Source of the DNA: Candidatus Norongarragalina meridionalis
GTDB lineage: Archaea > Micrarchaeota > Micrarchaeia > Norongarragalinales > Norongarragalinaceae
Reading direction: 5' to 3'
NCBI GenBank assembly: GCA_902384935.1
Contig: CABMDO010000022.1
Span: 1 to 63,853 of the forward strand
DNA length: 63,853 bases
Positions 8,543-18,108 of the stretch are shown in pieces. The translations under genes were made by a program, and so were the position numbers. The notes under the pieces were generated by a model, which saw nothing but the letters and a program-made list of their open reading frames with translations, ran no database searches and was not told the DNA's origin. The number at the start of each line of letters is the position of its first letter. Within the stretch, counting starts at the first letter, position 1.

Positions 8543-10004
8543 GGGTAGGGTCGCCGTAAAGCACGTATTGGATGGAGGTGAGCTCGTCCGCGGCGTTTCC
8601 GTGCTGCATTTCGCGCCTCGCTGCTTTAACGGCGTCGCCGATTCTTTCGCCCGTCGCAAGTCCCTTAAGCACGCGGTAGTGCAGCGCGGTGCTGGAGCCG
8701 AGCGCGAGTATCTCGCGCTCGTCGTCGAAATTCTGGCTGGAAACCTTGCGGTTGGCGAGCGCGCTCGTCGTGCTTCCGAGGAAAGCGGCGGCGCCGTTGC
8801 GGAGGAAGAGCATCGGAAGACTCTCGTTTTCCGCACGGTACGGGTTTCCGCCGTAGCAGGCGTCGGCAAGCACTATTTTGTTTTCGAAACTCTGGTTTTC
8901 AAGCGGCGGAAGCCCGCGCGTCATCAGGAAATACTCGTGCGAACCGTCCGAAGCCGCGAAAACCTGCGGCTGCGGCGGCATGGAACCGTGCACCGATAGG
9001 AAAAGGGCGTTTGCGGGCGATAGCGCGGCGAGCATGTAGAGCAGGCGGTTGGTTTCGTTGCCGTCGCTTGCGCCGGCTTCGGAAAGATAGTTCGGCGGCG
9101 CGTCGATGATGTTGTTGCCGAGTTGCGCGTACAATGCGTGCGTGAGATGCTCGCCGAACGAATCGCGCGAAACAAGGGAAGACATCGTCCTGAGCTGCGG
9201 CTTCGCGCGGTGCGCGCTTATGGCGGCGTCCAGAAGCGCGACGAGAATCGTCGAATTGCTTTTTTCCCCGTTGCCGTCGGGCAGGCGTCCCACCGCTACG
9301 TCGGGATAGCATTCGTTGCATTCATAGGCGGCGTCCGGGAGCACGCCGTACGCGTTGTCGCTCGGAACGCGCGGATCCTGCATCGCCACGAATCCGAGTC
9401 CCGGCGCGCCTTTTAGCGGCGTGTCGTATTCGACGAACGGTACGATCGCGGTTCCGCCCACGATCAGCAGATACGAGGGCTGCAGTTTAGCGACTGCTTC
9501 GTTCAACGACGAATAGTTCTCGCCGATGAAAACCGTTTTTGCGCGCAAACCCTCGGCGGTTCCCGCGGCGTCCGCTAGCTCGAGCATCTTTGACTTTATT
9601 TCGGCGGTTATTTCCGTTCCGTACTTTTTGTCCAGCGCGGCGGCGTCGGTTGCGATTACGAAGTCGGTTTTCGGTTCGGTTTTCGTGATTCGTTGAAGGG
9701 TTATGGTCGCCGTGTCCTTGCGTATGCCTACGCGCCCCGGAAGGAAGCCGTCGGCGGTTGCGCGCGCCGAAAGCACGGAGCCGCGCCTGACGCCAACTGA
9801 AAAGGACGCGCGGCCCGCGGTCGCGTTCTCTTCTGCAACGATTTTGTCGTCGGCGAACAATTGCACAGTTCCGTCCACCGGCGCGCCCGCCTTGTCCGCA
9901 AGGGAAATGGAAACGCTTACATGTTCGGGGAGGACGTACTGATAGGCGAGATAGCCTACGATGGCGAGCACAACCGCGCCGATGACGACATATTCGGGCT
10001 TCAA
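8526..10004 (-). CDS. Membrane-anchored gingipain-like (peptidase C25) cysteine protease
   Basis: 492 residues: an N-terminal membrane anchor (6-24), a beta-rich domain (about 28-105) like a carboxypeptidase-regulatory/Ig domain, then a caspase/gingipain-fold domain. The predicted catalytic dyad is His339 (LSVHGS) and Cys383 (LADACYGG). PDVAVGRLP (234-242) and the terminal YGDPTL (483-488) are further C25 landmarks. The protease would face the cell exterior. The gene starts with TTG 10004, directly after the TGA of the upstream secreted-protein gene, so the two are almost certainly cotranslated. Substrates are unknown; maturation of surface proteins is a reasonable guess. Confidence 0.8.
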   Translation of the reverse strand: MKPEYVVIGAVVLAIVGYLAYQYVLPEHVSVSISLADKAGAPVDGTVQLFADDKIVAEENATAGRASFSVGVRRGSVLSARATADGFLPGRVGIRKDTATITLQRITKTEPKTDFVIATDAAALDKKYGTEITAEIKSKMLELADAAGTAEGLRAKTVFIGENYSSLNEAVAKLQPSYLLIVGGTAIVPFVEYDTPLKGAPGLGFVAMQDPRVPSDNAYGVLPDAAYECNECYPDVAVGRLPDGNGEKSNSTILVALLDAAISAHRAKPQLRTMSSLVSRDSFGEHLTHALYAQLGNNIIDAPPNYLSEAGASDGNETNRLLYMLAALSPANALFLSVHGSMPPQPQVFAASDGSHEYFLMTRGLPPLENQSFENKIVLADACYGGNPYRAENESLPMLFLRNGAAAFLGSTTSALANRKVSSQNFDDEREILALGSSTALHYRVLKGLATGERIGDAVKAARREMQHGNAADELTSIQYVLYGDPTLRTSE

Positions 10005-10568
10005 TCAGGTCACTTCGACGATGCGCAGCGCGTTGCCGTCCGCGTCGACGTAAACGGTTTTGCCGGTGAAGCGCGAATATCCCGGAAGAGTGACGTTTTC
10101 GCCGCTTACGGTTACGTTTTGCGCCGCGAACTCCTTGGTTTCGTAGCCGGAAACCGCCCAGCACGCTCCGGCTGCGCGAGCGCCGTCGCAGTCGGCGCGT
10201 TCCGCCTTGACCGAGGCGTTCGGCATGTCCGAAACGAATGCGGCTGCCGCGTCAATCGCGTCCTGCGCGCCGATTATTTTCTTGGTTGCGTCGGCTTCCG
10301 AGAAAACGAACGTTGCGTTGGCGCCGCTTATCCCCGCCAGCGTTATTTTCGTCTTGCAGAACTGGACGCTTTCGTTGATTCCGAGCATCGCCGTGTTCTT
10401 GGACGGTCCCGAAAGCTCCGCCATAGCGCGCGTCGAACTCAAGTCGAGAAGTTTTAGCGCGCATTCGTCGCCGAATTCCGCCGACATTCCGATGGAAAGG
10501 GTAGTTTCGGAAAGCCCGATGCTGCCCAAAAGAAGCAGAGCCGCGGCGAGCATCAGGTATTTTTCCAC
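10005..10568 (-). CDS. Secreted protein of unknown function, partner of the C25-like protease
   Basis: 187 residues with a clear signal peptide (about 1-20, MEKYLMLAAALLLLGSIGLS). The mature part has scattered Asn-x-Ser/Thr sites and four cysteines (C36, C71 and two in the DCDGARAAGACW stretch), so two disulfides are possible. I do not recognise a domain. Its stop codon is immediately followed by the TTG start of the gingipain-like protease, which suggests a substrate, inhibitor or partner; this is inference from context. A TATA box (TTTTAT, 10590-10598, minus strand) lies about 26 bases upstream, suggesting a leaderless mRNA. Confidence 0.65.
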   Translation of the reverse strand: MEKYLMLAAALLLLGSIGLSETTLSIGMSAEFGDECALKLLDLSSTRAMAELSGPSKNTAMLGINESVQFCKTKITLAGISGANATFVFSEADATKKIIGAQDAIDAAAAFVSDMPNASVKAERADCDGARAAGACWAVSGYETKEFAAQNVTVSGENVTLPGYSRFTGKTVYVDADGNALRIVEVT

Positions 10569-10620
10569 GAACTAAGTTGCGCGGCGGGTAATAAAAGCTT
10601 CGCCGAACGGCTGCGATGCG

Positions 10621-10629
10621 ATATAAAAA
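10621..10629 (+). promoter_or_regulatory. TATA box for the Mg2+ P-type ATPase gene
   Basis: ATATAAAAA centred about 24 bases before ATG 10649. The spacing supports that ATG as a leaderless start rather than the in-frame ATG at 10616, which lies upstream of the TATA box. Confidence 0.65.
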
Positions 10630-10648
10630 ACCCCGTGCTAATGCGTTC

Positions 10649-13195
10649 ATGTTCCGCGGGTTCATCGCGCCGTCATTCGCCGAGTGGGCGGCACCCGAAA
10701 AGAAATTCATCGACGACATGCAGACCACGGAAAAGGGGCTGCGCGACGAGGAGGCGAAGTCGCGCATCGCGACGTTCGGATACAACGAGCTCGCGCCGAA
10801 GAAGAAGCGCGGCATGCTGCTGCAGTATCTCTCGTATTTCGTCAACCCGTTGATAATCGTCCTCATAGTCGTCGGGCTCGCATCGTATTTCCTGAACAAC
10901 GTGTTCAGCGCGATAATCGTGTTCTTCATGGTGCTCGTCAGCGTGTCGCTCACGTTCTACCAGGAATACACCGCGCAGGATGCCGCCGAAAAGCTCAGGA
11001 AGATGATCCGCAACACCGCGACGGTCGTCCGAAGCGGCGTGAAGCAGGAAATCGCGCTTAAGCACCTGGTGCCCGGCGATCTCGTTCTCCTTTCGGCGGG
11101 CGATTTGGTGCCCGCGGACTGCCGCATCATCACATGCAAGGACTTTTTCGTCAATCAGGCATCGCTTACCGGCGAGTCGCTTCCCGTCGAGAAGAATCCC
11201 GCGCCTTCGAAGGAAGGGGCGTCGGTTACGGAACTCGGGAACGCCGCGTTCTTCGGAAGCAGCGTAATCAGCGGCTCGGCCGAGGCGATAGTCGTCCGCA
11301 CGGGACTGTCCACGCAGTTCGGCGAGCTTTCGCGCAGGCTTTCGCGCACCGGCGCGGACACGGCATTCGATCGGGGAATACGGGATTACAGCATGCTCAT
11401 GGTGAAGTTCGTGATCGCGCTGGTGCTCGTCATCTTCGTGATAAACGCGGTTCTCAAGAACGACGTGTTCAGTTCCCTGCTTTTCGCGCTCGCCGTCGCA
11501 GTAGGGCTCACGCCCGAGATGCTTCCCGCAATCGTTACCGCGAACCTGTCGCAGGGCGCCAACGCGATGGCTAAGAAGGAGGTGATAGTCAAGCGCCTGC
11601 CTTCCATCCAGAATCTCGGCGCCATGGACGTCCTGTGCACCGACAAGACGGGCACGCTCACGGAAGACAGGATAGAGCTCGTCAAGCACGTGAACATCAA
11701 CGGCGAGGAGGACGACCGCGTCCTGGAGCTCGCATGCCTGAACAGCATGCACCAAACTGGGTTGCGCAACCCGCTCGACGGCGCGATACTCGAGCACGAC
11801 GTCGGAAGCGTGAGCAAAGAGGTGCGGGAATTCAAGAAGGTGGACGAGATTCCGTTCGACTTCCTGCGCAGGCGGATGAGCGTAGTCGTAGACTCGCCGC
11901 ACGAAAAGCGCATTCTTCTCACTAAAGGCGCGCCGGAAAGCATACTCCCGCTCTGCACCGCGCATTCCGAGGGCAAATTTTCGCAGCAGCATGCGAAGAA
12001 AGCGCAGGCGCTGTACGAACGCCTGAGTTCCGACGGCTTCCGCGTGCTCGCGCTCGCGTCCAAGCCGCTCAAAAAGGAATCGCGAACATACGTAGTCGCG
12101 GACGAGGCGGAACTGGTGTTCGAGGGATTCCTCGCGTTCCTGGACCCCCCGAAGAAGACGGCGCACACGTCGCTGCAGGAGCTCATCAAGCGCGGCATCG
12201 AAGTGAAAATCCTTTCCGGCGACAACGAACTCGTCAACGCGAAGATTGCCAAGGAAGTCGGGCTTACCGTGAAGGGCGTCATCACCGGGGACCAGATAGA
12301 GAAGGCGAGCGACGACTCGTTGCAGGTGCTCGTCGAGAAGAATACGATATTCGCGCGCGTCATGCCAATGCAGAAGGAGCGCATCATACTCGCGCTCCAG
12401 CGGAACAAGCATGTCGTCGGGTATCTCGGCGACGGGATAAACGACGCGCTCGCGCTGAAGACTTCGGACGTCGGCATATCCGTTGATTCCGCCGTGGACG
12501 TCGCCAAGGAATCGGCGGATGTGATTCTCCTGCGCAAAAGCCTGCACGTGCTTTACGAGGGAGTCGACGAAGGGCGGCGCACGTTCATGAATACCGTGAA
12601 GTACCTGAGGATGGGCTCGAGCTCCAATTTCGGGAACATGTTTTCAGTGGTGGGTGCGAGCATATTCCTGCCGTTCCTGCCCATGACGCCCGTGCAGATA
12701 CTGCTCAACAACTTCCTCTACGACATGTCGCAGCTAGGCATCCCGACGGACCGCGTCGATTCCGAGTCGCTGGCGAAGCCCGCGAAGTGGGACATGAACG
12801 GCATCAAGAATTTCATGATATACATAGGGCCCATCAGCAGCATCTTCGACTACCTGACGTTCGGCCTGCTGTTCGTCGTGCTTCAGCTGCCCGCGGAATC
12901 GTTCCACGCCGGCTGGTTCCTCGAATCCATAATCACGCAGACGCTCGTCATCCACGTCATACGCACGAACAAGATTCCGTTCCTGGAAAGCCGTTCGAGC
13001 AACCGGCTCCTGTTCCTTTCGCTCCTGATAGTCGGCATTGCGCTGGCGATAGTGCTGACGCCGCTGCACTATTACTTCGGCTTCGGGCACCTGCCCGCGA
13101 TATTCTTCCCGATTCTCGCCGTCTTCGTAATATGCTATCTGCTGCTGACGCAGTTCGTGAAGAAGAAGCTGCTCGAGCGCGGCGTCATATCCTGA
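10649..13195 (+). CDS. mgtA: Mg2+-importing P-type ATPase (MgtA family, P3B)
   Basis: 848 residues. Family signatures in order: TGESLPVE in the actuator domain, VGLTPEMLP in helix 4, LCTDKTGTLTEDRI with the phosphorylated Asp, NSMHQTGLRNPLDGAIL in the nucleotide domain, YLGDGINDALALKTSDVGISVD, and the strongly diagnostic NNFLYDMSQLGIPTDRVD near the C-terminal helices. MgtA/MgtB pumps bring Mg2+ into the cell using ATP. The start at 10649 is chosen because a TATA box lies 20-28 bases upstream. The gene stands alone but is followed by a CorA-like gene on the other strand, so two Mg2+-related transporters lie close together. Confidence 0.92.
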   Translation: MFRGFIAPSFAEWAAPEKKFIDDMQTTEKGLRDEEAKSRIATFGYNELAPKKKRGMLLQYLSYFVNPLIIVLIVVGLASYFLNNVFSAIIVFFMVLVSVSLTFYQEYTAQDAAEKLRKMIRNTATVVRSGVKQEIALKHLVPGDLVLLSAGDLVPADCRIITCKDFFVNQASLTGESLPVEKNPAPSKEGASVTELGNAAFFGSSVISGSAEAIVVRTGLSTQFGELSRRLSRTGADTAFDRGIRDYSMLMVKFVIALVLVIFVINAVLKNDVFSSLLFALAVAVGLTPEMLPAIVTANLSQGANAMAKKEVIVKRLPSIQNLGAMDVLCTDKTGTLTEDRIELVKHVNINGEEDDRVLELACLNSMHQTGLRNPLDGAILEHDVGSVSKEVREFKKVDEIPFDFLRRRMSVVVDSPHEKRILLTKGAPESILPLCTAHSEGKFSQQHAKKAQALYERLSSDGFRVLALASKPLKKESRTYVVADEAELVFEGFLAFLDPPKKTAHTSLQELIKRGIEVKILSGDNELVNAKIAKEVGLTVKGVITGDQIEKASDDSLQVLVEKNTIFARVMPMQKERIILALQRNKHVVGYLGDGINDALALKTSDVGISVDSAVDVAKESADVILLRKSLHVLYEGVDEGRRTFMNTVKYLRMGSSSNFGNMFSVVGASIFLPFLPMTPVQILLNNFLYDMSQLGIPTDRVDSESLAKPAKWDMNGIKNFMIYIGPISSIFDYLTFGLLFVVLQLPAESFHAGWFLESIITQTLVIHVIRTNKIPFLESRSSNRLLFLSLLIVGIALAIVLTPLHYYFGFGHLPAIFFPILAVFVICYLLLTQFVKKKLLERGVIS

Positions 13196-13801
13196 TTACT
13201 TCAGGATTTTCCCCGTTTTCATCCACCAGAGGTAGAAGTCGAGCTCGCCAAGCGGCATATGCAGCCGCCTTGCGATTTTGCGCAGCCGTCCCTCGATTTC
13301 AAGGTATTTTTTCGGCGTCAGCGTCTTCGGCTTTTCAATGATTCCGTATTCCGCGAGCACGTTGAGGATATGTCGGTCGATGATGGCGACGTCGAAGAAG
13401 CCGACATTGCGCAGAAAGTGCGAAGCTTCCTTGTAACCCAAGCCTTTGACGTTCTTCACCAGCCATTCGCGGCGTTCGGCGTCGTTGCGCATTTTTTTCA
13501 GCGCGGCGAGGGCGTTCTCGTGCTTCTTCGCTTCGCAGATGTATTTCGCGCGCACGTTCGGAAAGCGGTGCCCGCAACGCTTGAGCAACGCGCGTATTCG
13601 GCGCTCGTCCAGCGCGGAAAAATCCGCCGCCTTCTGGATGCACATCCCTCCCTCGGCGGTATAGTTCGCGGTAAGGATGCAAAAGCACAACTCGGAAAAC
13701 CAGTCGCGGTTGCGGCGGAGTTCCGCCATCCGCGCAGCCACGCGACCGCGAGTCTTGCGCCGTGCCGCGCGCACCGCCGCCAACAGCGCCCGTTCAGCCA
13801 T
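13196..13801 (-). CDS. ogg: N-glycosylase/DNA lyase (archaeal Ogg2-type 8-oxoguanine glycosylase)
   Basis: 201 residues, the usual size of archaeal Ogg2 enzymes, which lack the N-terminal domain of eukaryotic OGG1. The helix-hairpin-helix motif KGLGYKEASHFLRN contains the predicted Schiff-base Lys124, and FFDVAIIDRHIL contains catalytic Asp142. The WFSELCFCILTAN segment near residue 35 is also characteristic. It removes 8-oxoguanine and cuts the abasic site. The start is ATG 13801, five bases after the stop of the CorA-like gene, so the two form one transcript. Upstream in-frame codons overlap that gene in another frame and read as nonsense. Confidence 0.9.
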   Translation of the reverse strand: MAERALLAAVRAARRKTRGRVAARMAELRRNRDWFSELCFCILTANYTAEGGMCIQKAADFSALDERRIRALLKRCGHRFPNVRAKYICEAKKHENALAALKKMRNDAERREWLVKNVKGLGYKEASHFLRNVGFFDVAIIDRHILNVLAEYGIIEKPKTLTPKKYLEIEGRLRKIARRLHMPLGELDFYLWWMKTGKILK

Positions 13802-13806
13802 CGGAA

Positions 13807-14871
13807 TCAGTCTATCTGCGTTCTCTTCGGGAACCAGCCCTGGCGTCTCACCCACCACGCGGCGAAAACAGTCGAGAGTATCGTCGAGCCGACTATGAGC
13901 GCGATATACCAGCCTTCGTCGCTCGGCGTCATCGCAAACGCCGGATTGGACATCACGGTGGCGATGGTGTTCGGCACCAGCACTGCTGTTCCGAGAATCG
14001 TGAGATACGTCATTCCGAACGCCATGCGGTTGTTGAACACCTGCAGCTGGTTGTTGTATATGCTTTGGAGAACCTCGAGCCCCGACGCAAGAACCTCGCT
14101 CATGTGCTCGCTCAGCGAAATCTGCTGGTTCACGTCGCTTGAAAGCAGTTCGACGCGCCGAAGCACCGTCTGATCGTCCGAAAGGAGTTCCGCGTCGCCG
14201 TAACGCATGGAATTTATCACGTCTAGAGTTGCCCACAAGCCGTTCAGGTATACTATGAGCGAATGCTTCATCTTGTAAATTTCGGGTCCCAACTTCGAGC
14301 GCGGCGTCGTCGGGTCCATCATCCACTTGCTCATCTTGTCGCCCTGCTCCTCTATCTCGCGCAGGTGATCGAAGTTTCTGCCGTTGTTCTCGTCGAGTAT
14401 GCGGCAGAGCAGCAGCGTCATCCTGTCCTCGAGCGGCTTGTTCTTCGGGATTTTGCGCATGTAAACTTCGGCGTAGCGGCGGAAGCGGATGAATCTCTGA
14501 ACCTTTTCGCCGTGAATCGTGAGGATGATGGGTTTGCGTATGAGGACTATCACGGGACTTGTTACGACGTCCATGCCCTCGACCGACATCGCGGGCACCT
14601 TCAGCCCCATCTCGTTGTCGAAGTCCTCGTAGCCCGAACGGTAGTCCTTGAGCAGCTCGGCGACGAGTTTCCTGCTGAAGCCGAACTTCTCGGCGATTTT
14701 GTAGGCGTCGGTTTCGACGTCGTCAACCTGGTAGTCCAGCCACGCGAGCCTGCTCGCCTTTATCGTGTCCATGAACTGTTCGGGCGAGTCCGCGCATCCC
14801 TGCGTGATTTGCAGCGTCTTTGAGCGGCCGACGTAGAAAAAGCGCTTGTCCAGAATATTGCCATTCGTCAT
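13807..14871 (-). CDS. CorA-like divalent cation transporter lacking the GMN motif
   Basis: 354 residues: an N-terminal cytosolic alpha/beta domain (about 15-130), long helices (about 130-285), then two C-terminal transmembrane helices (about 290-312 and 325-345) and a basic tail. This is the CorA architecture. The signature Gly-Met-Asn at the end of the first helix, which forms the selectivity entrance, is replaced here by Ser-Asn-Pro in VPNTIATVMSNPAFAM, so Mg2+ selectivity cannot be assumed; Zn2+ transport or efflux is possible. A TATA box (14893-14900, minus strand) about 25 bases upstream suggests a leaderless mRNA. The Ogg gene follows directly. Confidence 0.75.
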   Translation of the reverse strand: MTNGNILDKRFFYVGRSKTLQITQGCADSPEQFMDTIKASRLAWLDYQVDDVETDAYKIAEKFGFSRKLVAELLKDYRSGYEDFDNEMGLKVPAMSVEGMDVVTSPVIVLIRKPIILTIHGEKVQRFIRFRRYAEVYMRKIPKNKPLEDRMTLLLCRILDENNGRNFDHLREIEEQGDKMSKWMMDPTTPRSKLGPEIYKMKHSLIVYLNGLWATLDVINSMRYGDAELLSDDQTVLRRVELLSSDVNQQISLSEHMSEVLASGLEVLQSIYNNQLQVFNNRMAFGMTYLTILGTAVLVPNTIATVMSNPAFAMTPSDEGWYIALIVGSTILSTVFAAWWVRRQGWFPKRTQID

Positions 14872-14895
14872 ACAATGCAGTAACGCACAATCTAT

Positions 14896-17022
14896 TTAAA
14901 CCGTTTCGGGCTTCCAGCGCTTCATCAGCAGGGCGTTCCCGACAACCGAAACGCTGGAGAAAGCCATCGCGGCGCCCGCAACCATCGGATCAAGCGTCAC
15001 GCCGTACGAATAAAGCGCGCCCGCCGCAACCGGAATCGCCGCCACGTTGTAGGCGAACGCCCAGAACAGGTTCTGCCTGATTTTGCGGAGCGTGTACCTG
15101 CTGAGGTCGATTGCGTTCGCGACGTCGCGCAAATCGTTGCGCACCAGCACTATGCCGCCGGTTTCCATCGCCACGTCGGTTCCGCTGCCCAAAGCGATGC
15201 CCAGCTCGGCGCGCGCAAGCGCAGGCGCGTCGTTTATCCCGTCGCCGACGAATGCCACGCGCCGCCCCTCGGACTGCAGCCGCGCCACTTCCTTTTCCTT
15301 TCCCTCTGGCAGCACTTCGGCTATAACCGCGGTTATGCCCGCCTCGTCTGCAATCGCCTGCGCGGTGCGTGCATTGTCTCCGGTAATCATCATGGTGCGG
15401 AACCCCTTACGTCCCAGGGAGGCGACGGCTTGCGCTGCGTTCTCCTTCAGCGTGTCGGCAATCGTAATCACGCCGACGCACTTTCCGCCTACGCCCACGA
15501 ATACGACGGTTTTGCCCTGCGCTTCGAGCCGTTTCGCAATGCCGTCGGTTTTCGCGTCGCATTTCACCAGTTTCCTGCTTCCGACGGTTATCTCCTTGCC
15601 GCCGTAGCGGGCCTTCACGCCTTTTCCCGCCACGTTCCTGAACGACGACGGGTTCGGCACGCGCCCGTTTTTCGCGAGAATCGCCTGAGCAAGCGGGTGT
15701 TCCGAGTTCCTTTCCGCGATTGCCGCGAACCGCAGCGCATCGTCCTTTCCGAACTTGACGACATCGGTAACCTCGGGCTTGCCCTTCGTAAGCGTGCCTG
15801 TTTTGTCGAAAATCACGGTGTCGATTTTTCCCGCAGCCTCGAGCGCGTCACCGCCCTTTATCAATATCCCGTGCTCCGCGCCCTTGCCCGTGCCAACTAG
15901 CACCGCAACCGGCATCGCCAAACCAAGAGCACACGGGCACGCCACTATCAGCACGGAAACGAAAATCGTGAGCGCGAATTCAAACGTCGAATGCGCGAGG
16001 AACAGCCAATAAGCCGATGAAGCAAGGGCGATGACTATTACTGCGGGCACGAAAACCGCCGCCACCTTGTCCGCGAGCAACTGCACCGGCGCCTTGGCGG
16101 CTTGGGCGTCCTCGACCAGTTTGACAATCTGTGCGAGCATTGTTTCGGAACCAATGCGCGTCGCACGAATACGGAGGGCACCGTTGCCGTTTACCGTCCC
16201 TCCAACCACGGAATCGCCCTTTTTCTTCTCAACTGGCATCGATTCGCCCGTAACCATGGACTCGTCGACGCTCGAATCCCCGAAAACAACCATACCGTCA
16301 GTGGCTATCCGTTCCCCCGGCCTTACTGAAAAGATGTCGCCTTTCCCTAGCGAGTCGGCAGGCACTTCCGTTTCCCTGCCGTTGCGCCACGCGCGGACGG
16401 TTTTCGGCTGCAAATCCATGAGCTTGCGCACCGCCTCGCCGGTAAGCGAGCGCGAGCGCGCCTCCAAGTACCGTCCGAGCAGGATGAACGCGATTATTAC
16501 CGTCGCACCGTCGTAATAGAGCGAACCGTTCAGGAAGCCGAACGTAACCGCCGCGCTGTAGAAGAACGCGGCGCTTGTTCCGAGCGCTACGAGAACGTCC
16601 ATATCCGCGCTCCCGCGCTTCAGCGCCGCCCAGGTGCGCTTATAGAAGAGTCTGCCTGCCCAGAACTGCACCGGCAACGAGAGCAAGAACAGGAGAATAG
16701 GAGGCGTGCTCTCGACGAAGGAAAGGACGAATACCAGAAAAGCGAGCGGCGCCGCGACGAGTAGATCATTCCTTACTTCCGCCGCGTCGTCGACGTGCCC
16801 GTGATGTGCCGTGCTTTCCTCGAACGCCGCGTATCCTTGGGTGCCGATTACCCCCGCCAGCTCGTTCGCGTGCACGTGCTCGGCGTGCTCTATGGTCGCC
16901 TTCTGCGTAGCGAAGTTCACGGACGCCGCCGTAACCCCCGGCGTCTTCTTCAGCGCCTTTTCGAGATTGACGGCGCACGACGCACAATGCATGCCCGTGA
17001 CTCGGAGCGTGGTCTTCTTCAT
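14896..17022 (-). CDS. copA: Cu+-exporting P-type ATPase
   Basis: 708 residues. One N-terminal HMA metal-binding domain (GMHCASC, Cys13 and Cys16), a His-rich stretch near 72-77, the actuator TGES (258-261), the CPC metal site in a membrane helix (362-364), phosphorylated Asp406 in DKTGTLT, and [30 protein letters not shown] in the P domain. CPC together with the class-1B layout indicates a Cu+/Ag+ efflux pump. A strong ribosome binding site (GGAGG) precedes ATG 17022. It is the last gene of a cluster with an HMA membrane protein, a TRASH-like small protein and an HTH regulator, which supports a copper role. Confidence 0.93.
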   Translation of the reverse strand: MKKTTLRVTGMHCASCAVNLEKALKKTPGVTAASVNFATQKATIEHAEHVHANELAGVIGTQGYAAFEESTAHHGHVDDAAEVRNDLLVAAPLAFLVFVLSFVESTPPILLFLLSLPVQFWAGRLFYKRTWAALKRGSADMDVLVALGTSAAFFYSAAVTFGFLNGSLYYDGATVIIAFILLGRYLEARSRSLTGEAVRKLMDLQPKTVRAWRNGRETEVPADSLGKGDIFSVRPGERIATDGMVVFGDSSVDESMVTGESMPVEKKKGDSVVGGTVNGNGALRIRATRIGSETMLAQIVKLVEDAQAAKAPVQLLADKVAAVFVPAVIVIALASSAYWLFLAHSTFEFALTIFVSVLIVACPCALGLAMPVAVLVGTGKGAEHGILIKGGDALEAAGKIDTVIFDKTGTLTKGKPEVTDVVKFGKDDALRFAAIAERNSEHPLAQAILAKNGRVPNPSSFRNVAGKGVKARYGGKEITVGSRKLVKCDAKTDGIAKRLEAQGKTVVFVGVGGKCVGVITIADTLKENAAQAVASLGRKGFRTMMITGDNARTAQAIADEAGITAVIAEVLPEGKEKEVARLQSEGRRVAFVGDGINDAPALARAELGIALGSGTDVAMETGGIVLVRNDLRDVANAIDLSRYTLRKIRQNLFWAFAYNVAAIPVAAGALYSYGVTLDPMVAGAAMAFSSVSVVGNALLMKRWKPETV

Positions 17023-17033
17023 CTTGCGGCCTC

Positions 17034-17918
17034 CTATGCAGCAACCTCGGGCTGCTTAATAATCTTCGCGGGATACTGCCCGAACACGTCCAGCGAAAGG
17101 ATAGCCTGCGGGTTCGTTTTCGAGGGATCGTACGTCACGAAGAAATTGTTGGGCGAGCCGAACTGCACTCCCATGACGCCATCCGCTTTTTTCAGTTCGT
17201 TCGAAATAAGCGGCGCATGCCCGGCGCAGGGTATATCCACGCTTATCTGCATTGACGCGCTCAGCTGCGCGGCTGGCAGCGGCGTTGGCGACGCCAAGCC
17301 CGAAACAATCGCAGCGGTCGGCGAAACGATTCCCACAACCGCGCCGGTTACAGAGGGCTGCGCAATCGCGAAGTTGGCGAGCATCGGGAACAGCACGAAG
17401 AAGAACAGCGCGTTGACTCCTATCGTGGAGCCGTACATCGCCGCGAGGTATTTCCACCTCTTTTTCGCGCCGTCGGCGGAAAGCTGGCCGTTGCGCCTCA
17501 GATATATCGCCGCGGATACCGTCGCGAAAACCAGCGATAACGCTATGAGCCCGTAGAAGAAATAACGGTTCATCAGGAGCGGCTTGAAAAATTCCGTCAT
17601 CATGGTCACGCCGAGAACCGACGCCGCTATGAACGCGATGCACCCAGCGTGCGGCAGCAATCCGTAAAGAACGCCCTCGGTCCACTCCCGCTTCTCCTTG
17701 GCGGCGGCCACGCCGTCCGCGGAATAGCCGAGGCCGCGTATTTTCTCGCGGATGGCGCCTATTCCGATCGCCTGCGGGTCGTAATTAACGAACGCCTTGC
17801 TTCCGTCGAGGTCAACGCTCGCGCTTTCCACGCCGTGCATGGACTTCAATTCCGCCTCTATCTTGTCCGCGCACGAGCGGCACTTCATGCCGTCGATTCT
17901 TATTTCCACTTTTTCCAT
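17034..17918 (-). CDS. HMA-domain membrane protein of the copper cluster
   Basis: 294 residues. An N-terminal heavy-metal-associated domain (about 1-70) has the metal pair GMKCRSC (Cys13, Cys16). About four transmembrane helices follow (roughly 85-230). The C-terminal part (about 225-294) resembles a second HMA-like fold, with its single Cys in [14 protein letters not shown] and a closing pattern of alternating strands. It probably delivers Cu+ to CopA or moves it across the membrane. ATG 17918 has an upstream GGTGGT ribosome binding site. It overlaps the end of the 56-aa upstream gene by 19 bases and ends 11 bases before copA. Confidence 0.8.
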   Translation of the reverse strand: MEKVEIRIDGMKCRSCADKIEAELKSMHGVESASVDLDGSKAFVNYDPQAIGIGAIREKIRGLGYSADGVAAAKEKREWTEGVLYGLLPHAGCIAFIAASVLGVTMMTEFFKPLLMNRYFFYGLIALSLVFATVSAAIYLRRNGQLSADGAKKRWKYLAAMYGSTIGVNALFFFVLFPMLANFAIAQPSVTGAVVGIVSPTAAIVSGLASPTPLPAAQLSASMQISVDIPCAGHAPLISNELKKADGVMGVQFGSPNNFFVTYDPSKTNPQAILSLDVFGQYPAKIIKQPEVAA

Positions 17919-18070
17919 GCGCACCACCTTTTCCTGCACTCGCGGCAGCAGAACTCCTTGCTCTTGTCCGTTATTCCCATGCCGCAGAGCTTGCAGAAGC
18001 GATGGGAACGCTCGCCGTCCGCCATCTCCCTGCCGCAAATCCTGCAGCGCGGGAAAATTTCCTTTTCCAT
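17900..18070 (-). CDS. 56-aa TRASH/YHS-like metal-binding protein (putative copper chaperone)
   Basis: A short gene, MEKEIFPRCRICGREMADGE and onward, with eight cysteines in 56 residues: C9xxC12, C26xxC29, C41-C42xxC45 and C50. The segment CKLCGMGI...FCCREC resembles the CGM...FCC..C pattern of TRASH/YHS metallochaperone domains that accompany archaeal copper ATPases (the CopM type). It begins 38 bases after the regulator gene, downstream of a palindrome and an AT-rich TATA-like element, and overlaps the HMA gene by 19 bases. It is therefore the first gene of the copper export operon. A zinc-ribbon role is the alternative. Confidence 0.75.
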   Translation of the reverse strand: MEKEIFPRCRICGREMADGERSHRFCKLCGMGITDKSKEFCCRECRKRWCAWKKWK

Positions 18071-18094
18071 GCAGGACTACGCGCAGAAACAGCC

Positions 18095-18105
18095 TAATAG
18101 AATTA
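18095..18105 (-). promoter_or_regulatory. TATA-like element of the copper operon
   Basis: TAATTCTATTA on the minus strand, centred about 30 bases before ATG 18070, immediately downstream of the 14-bp palindrome. Confidence 0.45.
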
Positions 18106-18108
18106 GTA

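Noticed and set aside
13802-14326. Longer N-terminus for the Ogg glycosylase
   Set aside because: It is antisense-like nonsense overlapping the CorA-like gene; family similarity begins at ATG 13801.
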